From Ignavibacteria bacterium (GTDB lineage: Bacteria > Bacteroidota > Ignavibacteria > UBA10030): a stretch of 64,000 nucleotides of DNA. The notes beneath the pieces were generated by a model. That model saw only the letters and a program-made list of their open reading frames with translations. It had not been told where the DNA came from and ran no database searches. Of this stretch, positions 9,151-17,979 are shown piece by piece. Made by a program: the position numbers and the translations under genes. Each line of letters begins with the position of its first letter. The first letter of the stretch is position 1. The DNA lies in contig VGVZ01000001.1 in the NCBI GenBank assembly GCA_016873805.1, forward strand, positions 62,001 to 126,000, read 5' to 3'.

Positions 9151-9411
9151 TTACTTTCCCTTAAGCCGTTCTGCGACAGCCGCCTTCTCCTTCGCGCATT
9201 CGTCCAACTGCGCATTCTTATCGGCAATCGCTTTGAGCAGAGCAGCCTTCTCGGCCTCTCGAGCGGCGACTTCTTTTTCGAGCGATGCGACTTCTGCCCG
9301 GAGAGCTTCCAGCTGTCTCATCTCCGCTTCACTCGGCTTGCTGGAGCATCCCGCCAGGATCATCCCGGCCATTGCCGCTGCCGTGACTGTGAGAGCGAGC
9401 GATTTCTTCAT
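9151..9411 (-). CDS. Small coiled-coil lipoprotein (Lpp-like)
   Basis: 86 aa. A short Lys-Lys N-terminus and hydrophobic stretch end in the lipobox LAGC, with C22 as the lipidation site. The mature part is an Ala/Glu/Lys heptad repeat (LRAEVASLEKEVAAREAEKA) resembling the alanine zipper of Braun lipoprotein, but no identity to Lpp is claimed. The ATG at 9411 has AGGAG eight bases upstream. A strong promoter lies at 9482-9510. With the downstream LysM protein it could form an envelope-spanning pair. Confidence 0.78.
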   Translation of the reverse strand: MKKSLALTVTAAAMAGMILAGCSSKPSEAEMRQLEALRAEVASLEKEVAAREAEKAALLKAIADKNAQLDECAKEKAAVAERLKGK

Positions 9412-9481
9412 GCGAACTTCTCCTCTGTTTGATATGATCGATGAATCGTTTTTCCAAAAATCCCCAATCCAACACGAATCC

Positions 9482-9510
9482 ATGATACAGAGACAACCCA
9501 AAAAAGTCAA
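9482..9510 (-). promoter_or_regulatory. Sigma70-type promoter for the lipoprotein/LysM operon
   Basis: On the minus strand TTGACT (9510-9505), a 17-base spacer and TATCAT (9487-9482) lie about 70 bases upstream of the ATG at 9411. Confidence 0.7.
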
Positions 9511-9609
9511 GTCCATTGCGTCGGATTTCCACTGAATCCGACGATTTCGCCCCCCCGCCGTCCCTCTTCATGATTCTCATCACGCAGATCAACGACCGCC
9601 ATGGATCCC

Positions 9610-10332
9610 CTATAGAAGTCCCCTTTCCGCAAAACTGACATACCGCGAACCGGCGATGATGATATGATCGTGTACCGGGATCCCGAGGATCCTCCCCGAC
9701 TCCACCAGCTGACGCGTGATCGTGATGTCTTCCTGGCTCGGCTCGGCATTCCCGCTCGGGTGGTTGTGCATGAAGACGACTGCCGCGGCCTTCTCCTTGA
9801 GAGCCTCGTGAAAACATTCGCGAGGATGAACAAGCGACGTGTTCAGCGTGCCGACGGTTACCCGGAGCGCTTTGAGGAGTTTGTTTGATGAGGAGAGAAG
9901 CAGCACCCAAAATTCTTCATGCATCAGATCGGTCAACTTCGGGAGAAACCAATGCACGACGTCTTCCGGACTGCTTATCGTCGGCAGTTTGGCCGTATCG
10001 TCCGGCGGGATTCGGCGATGGAGTTCAAATGCCGCGACGATCGTCGCCGCGCGCGCAGGTCCAATCCCTCTCCGGGTGAGATCGGAGACGTTCATTCGGG
10101 CCAATTCTCTCAGTGACCGTGTTTCTGAGAGGAGTTTCTTGGCAACATCGACCGCGGTGGCGCCGCGAGTTCCGGTGCGAATCAGAATGGCGAGAAGTTC
10201 TGCCTCGGTAAGGGAATTCGCGCCATGCCGCGACAATTTTTCGCGGGGCCGCTCCCCTTCCGGCCAGTCTCTGATCTTCGTGTGGTAGTATGAACCTTCC
10301 TTGATGGATCTCCCCTGTTTCCCCTGTTCCAT
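9610..10332 (-). CDS. radC: RadC/JAB-domain protein (UPF0758)
   Basis: 240 aa. An N-terminal helix-hairpin-helix-like region (about 30-110) contains LTEAELLAILIRTGTRG and IGPARAATIVAAFE. A C-terminal MPN/JAB domain has the complete metal motif HNHPSG...PSQED. The family was named for a disputed DNA-repair phenotype; its true role is unsettled. It starts 12 bases after the stop of the LpoA-like gene and is probably translated from the same message. No strong ribosome site is seen. Confidence 0.93.
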   Translation of the reverse strand: MEQGKQGRSIKEGSYYHTKIRDWPEGERPREKLSRHGANSLTEAELLAILIRTGTRGATAVDVAKKLLSETRSLRELARMNVSDLTRRGIGPARAATIVAAFELHRRIPPDDTAKLPTISSPEDVVHWFLPKLTDLMHEEFWVLLLSSSNKLLKALRVTVGTLNTSLVHPRECFHEALKEKAAAVVFMHNHPSGNAEPSQEDITITRQLVESGRILGIPVHDHIIIAGSRYVSFAERGLL

Positions 10333-10344
10333 GCCTGGTCAGTC

Positions 10345-12351
10345 CTATTGTGAAGGATTGCCTCCTGCAAGATCGACTTCGCCGATCTTTCGGATTGTGC
10401 GATTCTTGTATTGCAGAATTGTCAGATAGGAGTTTACCCGCTTCTCGCCAAGCGTGATGATCGAATGCACCCCCGTGAATCTACGTTGGGACGCCATCGC
10501 AGCGGCGAGCGATGGTCGAGTACCGGCCCCCGATCCGATTCCCTGGAGGACAAATCGCATTGCATCGTAACTGAACAATGTATGAGGTATCAACGTACTC
10601 CCAAAATCTCTCTGGTACCGCCGGAAAAGCGACTTGTACGTTTCGCTCTCCTCGTCGATGTAGTAGTCGCTGGAAAACACAACTCCTTCAACGTATTGTC
10701 GATTGTATTCAAGTTCCCCGAGATCGTACCAGTCCCCCGTCCCAAGGTATTGCGTTTGGAAGTTGAAGTACCGCAATTGTGAGGAGACTATTCCGATCTC
10801 ATCGGCATTCGATATGGGAAGAAAGATCGCGTCGATCGTTTTGACTGGGAGGCCGAGGCTGTCGATATTTGCATCAACTCTGTGCACGGGAATCTTCAGT
10901 GAATCTGCAACCCTCTTTCCATCGAATCCGAAAAGCCGCCGCACCGACACCGTCGCTTCGCGTTCAACCAGCGAATCCAGCAATCGAGGTGGAACACCCC
11001 ATTTCAACATGCCGATGAGGTGATTGTTGGTCAGCTTCTTGGCAAAATCGATGTAATAGTCCTCGAGTCGTTCCATCGCCTTCTGGCGCATCATCATCAG
11101 CTGACTGCGCAGATCGGTTGCACCGGCTGGATACCACTGCTGATCGACAACCTCGCCGCCCAGCTGACTCACCTCATCCACAAATGCATCTGCCATTGCT
11201 TTGTTCGCCGGCGATCCCGAAACCGGGGCCAGCACGGCAAACGTGCGGGAGCCAAGTGTCTGGAACGCGTAGCGCGCCATCGCGCGGCCCCGGACGTCGT
11301 AGTCGGGATTCAGCTGATACACAAAGCTTCCAACATTCGCTATCCCATTCGACGTCGCTGTCGGCGAAACGATCGGGACTCCAAGGGCATTGGCAATCCC
11401 TGCAGCGGTGAATGTCTCTGCGCTGAAGAACGGACCGACGATCGCGGCGATGCTCGCATCCATGCACAACTCGGTAACTTCGCGGGCCGCCTTTCCCGGA
11501 TCGCGCTCGGAATCGCGGACATCCAATTCAACGCGCGGAAAATTCGTCTTGTTGTATTCGTCAACCGCGAGTTTCACACCGGAGAGAACTTGCGCCCCCA
11601 GTTCCTTGGCCGCCGGATTGTCTACGTGCAGCATCAGGGGAAGAATCACTCCCACGCGCACCACGTCGCCCGTCTCCATCCTCTCGAGAAGCCGCTTCGC
11701 CTCATCGAGATGTTTCGTCCGCGGCGGAAGCCCCGTCAGCGAGCGGAGGAGGGAACGCGCTTCCTGAATCTCTCCCGACCGATAGAGCCGTTCGGACAAC
11801 CGCATCGAAATCATCACTCTCATTTCGTCCGAGCGCACCTCTCCCAGCAGAATCTGCAGCTCTGCGATCGAGAGATAGGCCAGGACCGTGCCGCCGAGCA
11901 GTTCTTCACTCCGGTTGCGGACCTCGGGATCACCCGACTGCTGACGCACCAAGAGAAACGCCATCGCTGCGTCGTCATACCGTGCCGTGCGCAAATAGTT
12001 GAGGCCGAGCGTATAGAATGCATCGCCGACGTAGAGGGACCCCGGAAAGCTATCGACGAGATGTTTCAGGAGGCGGATGGATTCCCGGAAGTTTCCAAGC
12101 CGGTACTGTGCCTTTCCCGCCATCACATAGGCCCCGGTGATCCGATGTCCGGTCGGGTACTCCCTGATGGCTTGCATGTACAGCGCAAGGGCTTTTTCGT
12201 AGTCACCCGCTTCGAATGCCTTCATCCCGTCTCCAAAGGCCGCTTCCATTTCTGCATGATAGACGACGCGATCCTGCCGTGCGGACGAGGCGGACACACA
12301 CAGCACCAGAAGCACAAATGACAAGAGGGTGAATCTCATGTTCGTATGCAT
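10345..12351 (-). CDS. TPR plus PBP1-fold (LpoA-like/ABC substrate-binding) exported protein
   Basis: 668 aa. A signal peptide of about 24 residues ends at SSARQ. TPR-like helices follow from about 35 to 225 (FEAGDYEKALALYMQAIREY). A periplasmic-binding type 1 fold covers about 230-640 (VRVGVILPLM; VGPFFSAETFTAAGIA; VPIVSPTATSNGIA), as in leucine-binding proteins and in LpoA, the outer-membrane activator of PBP1A. No lipobox is seen, unlike LpoA. It could be a receptor or a peptidoglycan-synthesis regulator. The start overlaps no gene and lies four bases after the upstream TPR gene's stop. Confidence 0.8.
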   Translation of the reverse strand: MHTNMRFTLLSFVLLVLCVSASSARQDRVVYHAEMEAAFGDGMKAFEAGDYEKALALYMQAIREYPTGHRITGAYVMAGKAQYRLGNFRESIRLLKHLVDSFPGSLYVGDAFYTLGLNYLRTARYDDAAMAFLLVRQQSGDPEVRNRSEELLGGTVLAYLSIAELQILLGEVRSDEMRVMISMRLSERLYRSGEIQEARSLLRSLTGLPPRTKHLDEAKRLLERMETGDVVRVGVILPLMLHVDNPAAKELGAQVLSGVKLAVDEYNKTNFPRVELDVRDSERDPGKAAREVTELCMDASIAAIVGPFFSAETFTAAGIANALGVPIVSPTATSNGIANVGSFVYQLNPDYDVRGRAMARYAFQTLGSRTFAVLAPVSGSPANKAMADAFVDEVSQLGGEVVDQQWYPAGATDLRSQLMMMRQKAMERLEDYYIDFAKKLTNNHLIGMLKWGVPPRLLDSLVEREATVSVRRLFGFDGKRVADSLKIPVHRVDANIDSLGLPVKTIDAIFLPISNADEIGIVSSQLRYFNFQTQYLGTGDWYDLGELEYNRQYVEGVVFSSDYYIDEESETYKSLFRRYQRDFGSTLIPHTLFSYDAMRFVLQGIGSGAGTRPSLAAAMASQRRFTGVHSIITLGEKRVNSYLTILQYKNRTIRKIGEVDLAGGNPSQ

Positions 12352-12354
12352 CGA

Positions 12355-13257
12355 TCAGCGCAACGTCCTCTGTCCAACGATGTTGAGCTTCCCCTGTCGA
12401 GCCCTCTCGTTTGCGGGATCAAGTTCAAGGGCGCGATCAAAGAAATCCTCTGCTTGTTCGAGTTCATTGACACGGAGCAACAGCGTACCATAACTTGCGA
12501 TGGCTTCGCTTGAGCGAGGACTGAGCTCGATGGCGCGGCGCAGCGGTCGTTCCGCTTCGGGAATTCGTCCAAGTGCCAGCAACGCTTCGCCGGAATTCAG
12601 CCAGCCGCTCGGGTCATTCGGATTCAGCTCGACGGCTTTTGTCAACTCCCTCAGGGCCGCATCCCACTCTCCTCTTCCCATGAGCGCCATTCCGAGCCAA
12701 TAGCATGCCAGCCATCGGGAAGGGTAGTCGGTCGTCACCTTTCGGAGAACGCGGATGGCCTCTTCGGATGCATTGCGCCGCGTCAGCAACTCACCAAGCA
12801 ATTCGCCGGCACCAAGGAATTCCGGATCGAGCTGGAATACTCTCTGAAGGTGGGATTCTGCCAATCGGTGCTTCTGCAGGCGCCAGTACGCGACCCCAAT
12901 ATTGAAATGAAGGTGTGAGCGGAAGATCTTCGACAGTGTTCGTTCGACAGGAAGAAGTCTCCGAAAGTACAGCAGCGAACGTGCGAAGTGCTCGCGCCTC
13001 AGCTCCAGCAGCCCATGATAGAAGTGCATCTCTCGGGAGTCTTTGAATTGTTCCAGAGCTTTCTGCAGTGTACGCTCCGCTGCGTCGAACTGCTTCAATT
13101 CGCCCTGAACGTGCGACAGGCGGAGCCATGCGATCTGCACCGACGGGTCGGTCATGAGGATCCGATGGTACACCTGAGATGCGTGGAGAAACTTCCCCTC
13201 GGCGTAGAACGTCTCTGCCTGTTCGAGCAAACCCGGAATGGACATACGGTCGGTCAT
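12355..13257 (-). CDS. Tetratricopeptide repeat protein
   Basis: 300 aa cytoplasmic TPR protein without signal peptide or other domain. About seven repeats are visible, with typical WLNSGEALLALGRIPEAERP and ASYGTLLLRVNELEQAEDFF units ending in canonical pro-type loops (LDPANER). The ATG at 13257 (MTDRMSIPG) is chosen because longer starts run into the upstream permease gene. It lies between the ABC permease and the LpoA-like gene and is probably a scaffold for them, by context only. Confidence 0.82.
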   Translation of the reverse strand: MTDRMSIPGLLEQAETFYAEGKFLHASQVYHRILMTDPSVQIAWLRLSHVQGELKQFDAAERTLQKALEQFKDSREMHFYHGLLELRREHFARSLLYFRRLLPVERTLSKIFRSHLHFNIGVAYWRLQKHRLAESHLQRVFQLDPEFLGAGELLGELLTRRNASEEAIRVLRKVTTDYPSRWLACYWLGMALMGRGEWDAALRELTKAVELNPNDPSGWLNSGEALLALGRIPEAERPLRRAIELSPRSSEAIASYGTLLLRVNELEQAEDFFDRALELDPANERARQGKLNIVGQRTLR

Positions 13258-13295
13258 CAATGCATGAAGGTAGCGATCGACGGAACGAAAAGCAA

Positions 13296-14996
13296 TCAGA
13301 AATCTCGACGCAACGACGCGAGACCGGTCGCGATTCCAAATGCGGTAAAGAGTGAGGAAAAGACTGCGACCAACACGACACCCAGGAAGAACCATTGAGG
13401 TGAAAACGTCATGGACTTCCAGAGCGCCTCAAAGTACAACGACACCGGGAACAGAAGACTGATCATGGCAAGCAGGAGAAAGACAAGATTGAGGAGAAAC
13501 GTCAACGTTGCCCCCTGCGAGGACGCAACGCGGATGGGATTCTTTTCCCCGTAGTTCGCGAAATAGCTGCCGAGCCCGAGGTTCACCGAAACAATCCCAA
13601 CGACAAGGAGAAGCGTGCTCACGAGCCCGAACAGCATGAGCGAGAGGTCGTGTCTCACAATCCTCATGAACGGGAGATTCGAAAAAAATGCCACACTTGT
13701 CCCGAGCAGCGCGACGACCGCAACCGCGACCGTAATCTTGAAGAAGAAGAGACGCCGCGAACGCAACGGAGCACTTCTGATCAGCCACATGGTCTTCCCT
13801 TCCAGACTGATCATCGGGAAGACGAATCGAAGTGCGAGGGAGGCTACCAGGAACCCGCCGAACGCAAAGAGGACGAGGTAGATGAACGCAGGCAGATCGG
13901 GCACGTCGAATCGGAATCTTAACCTCCGAACGCTCATGATAAACAACCCAATCAGCACAACCATGACCGTGAGATGAATCCATTGGCTCGGATCGCGAAA
14001 GAATTGGAAATACTCCCTCTTCACAAGCGATTCGATCTGCGTCGAAAAGAGCGAGGCACGGCGAAAATCGAGAAAATGAAGGCGGTTCCCTTGGCTCTCA
14101 TGCGCCGCCTTCGCACGAGGTTGAGCGATGATCCAGCTTCGGTAAAAGAACCTCTGCCCAAGCACAACGACAAAGATGAAAGCCGCGGCGGTCACAAGCA
14201 GAAGCAGTCCGGCGAACGGCAGGGCTCGCCAGAACTCGCCAATCGCCAGAAAATAGAGAAACTCGGACACCCAGTGGTTCGGCAGAAACCTGGAGAACAT
14301 CGGATCAAGGTGCGCAAAATGGAGATTGACATTCGGGTAGTATTGGAATACCTCTTCGACGAGCTTGATCGGATTGGTGAATTTGAAGAAGAGATAGATC
14401 CCCACAAGATAGAGCCCTGCGAGTGCCGCCATGACTCTGCGGAATCCCCACCGACCGGCGATTTTGATGATCGCCATGAGAACCATCACCGCCAGCGAGG
14501 CTGAGAGAAACATGAACGGAATCAGGACAAGTCCCAGCAGAACCCCGATCATGACCCATGAATATCCGAAATACGCTCCGTACCCTCCCAGCACGGCGAG
14601 CGCAACGAGGAAAAGCGTTGTTGAACTGTAGAGGAAGTTGTCGAAGAACTTCAGGATGAAAATGTTGCTGTACGGAATGGGATGGGTGAGCAGATAGCGA
14701 ACCTCCGCGGAGCGGTAGAGTGTCGCATACGAAACGATGATGTTGCCCAGGTTGACCGCAACGAAGAACACGAACAACATCATGGAGATGAACCGATGGT
14801 ACAGAAACAGCCCGGTCTTCGTCTTTTCGAGCACAAACTGCGTCAACTCATGAGCAAACAGGAACGTCACAACGGCAAATCCGCCGAACACAAAAAGAGA
14901 TGCGATCCCGCGCACCATCGGGACGGGACGAAAATCAAATGTCGTCTTGGCAAACGAAAGGACTTTGAACTGGAGTATGTGCGTGAGCAGTCGCAT
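13296..14996 (-). CDS. ABC-2-type exporter permease
   Basis: 566 aa polytopic membrane protein with about 12 or more hydrophobic segments (for example MMLFVFFVAVNLGNIIVSY and FLLNLVFLLLAMISLLFPVS). A soluble stretch near residues 310-345 includes SLVKREYFQFFRDPSQW, typical of large ABC-2 permeases preceding the second half. The ATG is three bases after the stop of its ATPase partner. The substrate is unknown. Confidence 0.85.
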   Translation of the reverse strand: MRLLTHILQFKVLSFAKTTFDFRPVPMVRGIASLFVFGGFAVVTFLFAHELTQFVLEKTKTGLFLYHRFISMMLFVFFVAVNLGNIIVSYATLYRSAEVRYLLTHPIPYSNIFILKFFDNFLYSSTTLFLVALAVLGGYGAYFGYSWVMIGVLLGLVLIPFMFLSASLAVMVLMAIIKIAGRWGFRRVMAALAGLYLVGIYLFFKFTNPIKLVEEVFQYYPNVNLHFAHLDPMFSRFLPNHWVSEFLYFLAIGEFWRALPFAGLLLLVTAAAFIFVVVLGQRFFYRSWIIAQPRAKAAHESQGNRLHFLDFRRASLFSTQIESLVKREYFQFFRDPSQWIHLTVMVVLIGLFIMSVRRLRFRFDVPDLPAFIYLVLFAFGGFLVASLALRFVFPMISLEGKTMWLIRSAPLRSRRLFFFKITVAVAVVALLGTSVAFFSNLPFMRIVRHDLSLMLFGLVSTLLLVVGIVSVNLGLGSYFANYGEKNPIRVASSQGATLTFLLNLVFLLLAMISLLFPVSLYFEALWKSMTFSPQWFFLGVVLVAVFSSLFTAFGIATGLASLRRDF

Positions 14997-14999
14997 GCC

Positions 15000-15719
15000 C
15001 TATTTCGTCAGTTCAAGGAAGAACGACTCGAGATTCCCATCCTGGCCGGATTTGAAGTCCAGAAACTTTTCTTGGCGATCGGCGAAGATCAACCGCCCAT
15101 CCTTGATGATGCCGATCCGATCACAGAGTTCTTCGGCAATCTGAAGACTGTGCGTCGACATGAAGACCGTCACGCCCACACGCGTCTTTCGCTTGAGGAC
15201 ATCCTTGACGATCTTCGCGCTTCGGGGATCGAGTCCGATCATCGGCTCATCGATGATGATCGTCTTCGGACCGTGCAGCAGTGCCGCACAGATGGTGATG
15301 CGCTGGCTCATGCCTTGAGAGTATTCCTCCGTCCGCTTGTCAATCCAGCTGCCGACTTCAAATTCATCGATGAGTTCGGCGATCCTCTCTGTCACCGCCG
15401 ATTTCTTCATGTGATACAATCCTCCGACAAAATAGAGGAACTCTCTTCCCGTCAGCTTGTCGTACAAGAAGGGTTGATCGGGGATGTACGCAAGTGTGCG
15501 CTTGGCTTCAAGCGGATGAGTCTGGGTGTCGTGTCCGTTCACAAGAATGCTTCCGCTGGTCGGCGTGTACAAGCCCGCGATCATTTTGATGGTCGTGGTC
15601 TTCCCCGCACCGTTCGGCCCAAGAAATCCAAAATACTCCCCGTCGGGAACGGTAAGGGTCACATCGTCGACGGCGGTGAAATCACCGAACTTCTTCGTCA
15701 CATGTTTCAAGTCTATCAT
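15000..15719 (-). CDS. ABC transporter ATP-binding protein
   Basis: 239 aa ATPase. Walker A is GPNGAGKTTTIKMIAG, the signature is YSQGMSQRI, Walker B is TIIIDEPMIGLDP and the switch is MSTHSLQIAEELC. The Gln-Gly-Met signature is usual in ABC-2 exporters. The ATG at 15719 has GAGG seven bases upstream; longer readings overlap guaA and are rejected. It powers the adjacent permease. The run continues through TPR, LpoA-like and radC genes with tiny gaps. Confidence 0.93.
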   Translation of the reverse strand: MIDLKHVTKKFGDFTAVDDVTLTVPDGEYFGFLGPNGAGKTTTIKMIAGLYTPTSGSILVNGHDTQTHPLEAKRTLAYIPDQPFLYDKLTGREFLYFVGGLYHMKKSAVTERIAELIDEFEVGSWIDKRTEEYSQGMSQRITICAALLHGPKTIIIDEPMIGLDPRSAKIVKDVLKRKTRVGVTVFMSTHSLQIAEELCDRIGIIKDGRLIFADRQEKFLDFKSGQDGNLESFFLELTK

Positions 15720-15765
15720 CGCATACCCTCTTTTGCGAGACTTCCACACTCCAGAATCAATGTCG

Positions 15766-17328
15766 CTATTCCCATTCGATCGTCGCCGGCGGTTTTGAAC
15801 TGATGTCGTAAACGACGCGATTGATCCCCTTGAGTTCGTTGGTGATTCGACTGGAGACGACCGCAAGGACGTCGTTCGGGATGTGCGCCCAATCCGCTGT
15901 CATCCCATCGACGCTCGTAACCGCACGAAGCGCGATCGTCGATTCATATGTGCGGCTGTCTCCCATAACGCCGACCGAACTCACCGGGAGAAGAACGGCA
16001 AAGGCCTGCCAGATGTTGTCGTACAAGCCCGCGTTCCGAATCTCCTGAATGAAAATCTCGTCTGCTTCCCGAAGCATCTGAAGCTTATCGCTCGTCACAT
16101 CACCGAGAATGCGGACGGCAAGACCCGGTCCGGGAAAGGGGTGGCGTGAAACAACTCCTTCCGGAAGACCGAGCCGCCGACCAACTTCCCGCACCTCATC
16201 TTTGAAGAGTTCCCGAAACGGCTCAAGGAGCTGGAAATTCATTTTTTCCGGCAAGCCCCCGACGTTGTGATGCGTCTTGATGGTCACCGACGGCCCCTTG
16301 AAGGAAACCGATTCAATGACGTCAGGATAAAGCGTTCCCTGGGCGAGGTATTCGAAGCGGGCCTTGGTTTCCAGACTCTGTTCGAGCTTTCGCGATTCTT
16401 CGTCGAACACGTCGATGAAGGTCTTCCCGATGATCTTTCTCTTCTGCTCCGGATCAACCACACCCTTCAGTCGGGAGAGGAAAACACCGGAGGCGTCGAC
16501 ATGCGTGAGGGGAAGTTGAAAGGAGTTGCGAAACATCGCAACAACATCGCGACTCTCATCTTTCCGCATGAGCCCGTTGTCGATATGGAGGCAGTGTAAC
16601 TGAGCTCCGACGGCTCGATGAATGAGAATCGCGACGACCGAGGAATCGACTCCGCCGCTCAATGCGCAGAGCACATGACTCTTTCCGACTCTTTCCCGGA
16701 TGTCTCTGATTGATTTTTCGATGAACGCTGCGGGAGTCCAATCACCTGTTGCCCCGCATACGCGGAAGACGAAATTCGAGAGAATCGTTTTTCCTTCAGC
16801 AGTGTGCACCACCTCAGGATGAAACTGGACGCCGAAAATCTTCTTCTCGCTGTTCCGGATGGAGCAGATCGGAGAATTCTCCGTGTGGGCGATCGGTTCA
16901 AAATCCCGCGGAAGCGTCGCCAGGGCATCGCCATGGCTCATCCACACCGTCGTCGAGGGACCGATGCCGTGGAAAAGATCTGCGTGGTCGTCGATGTTCA
17001 GCTCGGCGCGACCGTACTCTCGTCTCGCTGACGCATCCACCTGGCCTCCAAGCCCGTGCGCGATCAGTTGGAGCCCGTAGCAGATGCCGAGGATGGGGAT
17101 TTGCAGATCAAAGATCTCTTTGGAAAGCTGAGGAGCAGTCCGTTCATACACACTGGAGGGACCCCCGGAAAGGACAATCCCGACGGGACGCATCGCCCGT
17201 ACCTTCTCGAGCGGAAAGTTGAAGGGTTGAATTTCGGAATAGACTCCGAGTTCGCGAATTCTCCGGGCAATGAGTTGCGTGTACTGGGAGCCGAAATCGA
17301 GGATGAGGAAAGTCTCAGAATGCGTCAT
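15766..17328 (-). CDS. guaA: GMP synthase (glutamine-hydrolysing)
   Basis: About 520 aa. It converts XMP to GMP with ATP and glutamine. The N-terminal class I amidotransferase has the nucleophile in GICYGLQ and the His/Glu pair in [11 protein letters not shown]. The ATP-pyrophosphatase domain has the PP-loop [13 protein letters not shown]. The C-terminal dimerisation domain ends at PPATIEWE. The ATG at 17328 lacks a ribosome site and lies eight bases after a TATATT box, so the message may be nearly leaderless. A TTG at 17346 is less likely. Confidence 0.97.
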   Translation of the reverse strand: MTHSETFLILDFGSQYTQLIARRIRELGVYSEIQPFNFPLEKVRAMRPVGIVLSGGPSSVYERTAPQLSKEIFDLQIPILGICYGLQLIAHGLGGQVDASARREYGRAELNIDDHADLFHGIGPSTTVWMSHGDALATLPRDFEPIAHTENSPICSIRNSEKKIFGVQFHPEVVHTAEGKTILSNFVFRVCGATGDWTPAAFIEKSIRDIRERVGKSHVLCALSGGVDSSVVAILIHRAVGAQLHCLHIDNGLMRKDESRDVVAMFRNSFQLPLTHVDASGVFLSRLKGVVDPEQKRKIIGKTFIDVFDEESRKLEQSLETKARFEYLAQGTLYPDVIESVSFKGPSVTIKTHHNVGGLPEKMNFQLLEPFRELFKDEVREVGRRLGLPEGVVSRHPFPGPGLAVRILGDVTSDKLQMLREADEIFIQEIRNAGLYDNIWQAFAVLLPVSSVGVMGDSRTYESTIALRAVTSVDGMTADWAHIPNDVLAVVSSRITNELKGINRVVYDISSKPPATIEWE

Positions 17329-17336
17329 ACGGCAGA

Positions 17337-17365
17337 AATATATCAAAATCTGTTGGGCGATCCAA
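17337..17365 (-). promoter_or_regulatory. Probable guaA promoter
   Basis: On the minus strand TTGGAT (17365-17360), 17 bases, and TATATT (17342-17337). Only eight bases separate the -10 from the guaA ATG, so transcription would begin at or beside the start codon. It abuts the end of the decayed transposase. Confidence 0.55.
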
Positions 17366-17367
17366 AA

Positions 17368-17979
17368 TCACGGCCGCAAGGTTACGGTCAGCGATCTGTT
17401 GTCAATGGCCGCGACGTCGGCGGAGAGTTTCTCAGGCATGTCCAATTGAGCGCCTTCAACAAACTTCTCGTACTCGACAACCGAGCCGAATAGGGACAAG
17501 ATGTCCGATGGTTCTACAGACCCAAATCCTCCAAAACCAAGATAATTTTGATAGCTGCTGTACTTCCACCTGCGACAGCGGTCCACCAGTGACGGTTCGA
17601 CGGGATTTCGGTGGATATATCTTGTCAACCAGATGAGATATTCGTTGCTGTTAACAAGTCTTATCTTGTATTTGGACTCAAAGAGATGTCCGGTGGAGTC
17701 CCGTTGTCGATTGATCGCTTTTGCATATCCATTACACATCTTCCCCATGAGTTCGGAGATTCCCTCCGGCTTCAGTCGCTTGAGGAGGAAATGTAAGTGG
17801 GTCGGCTTCAGTCAGAAACAGTCGATCTACACGCGGTATTCCTCCGATGCAGCCGGCACCGTCGTGAGGAAGTAATCGTAGTTGCGGGGTGAATCAAAGA
17901 TCTTGCTTTTTCTGACCCCTCGATTGTAGACATGGAAAAAGGCATTAGTCAACTGCCTGAACTGCGTCTTGTGTGACAT
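17368..17979 (-). pseudogene. Decayed REP-associated tyrosine transposase (RAYT, Y1/IS200-like)
   Basis: A continuous reading frame from ATG 17979 resembles a RAYT (NAFFHVYNRGVRKSKIF near the start; NGYAKAINRQRDSTGHLFES around the catalytic Tyr; LTRYIHRNPVEPSLV; YKYSSY-like WKYSSYQNYLG). It is broken by in-frame TAG at 17829-17827 and TGA at 17814-17812. The HUH motif, normally NHFHLL-like, reads THLHFLL. RAYTs mobilise REP palindromes; this copy is dead. Its 5' end overlaps the photolyase 3' end, and a REP-like hairpin lies just upstream. About 204 codons in all. Confidence 0.85.

Noticed and set aside
11020-12321. 433-codon plus-strand frame
   Set aside because: Shadow of the LpoA-like gene on the minus strand; composition is that of a reverse-complement frame with no domain.
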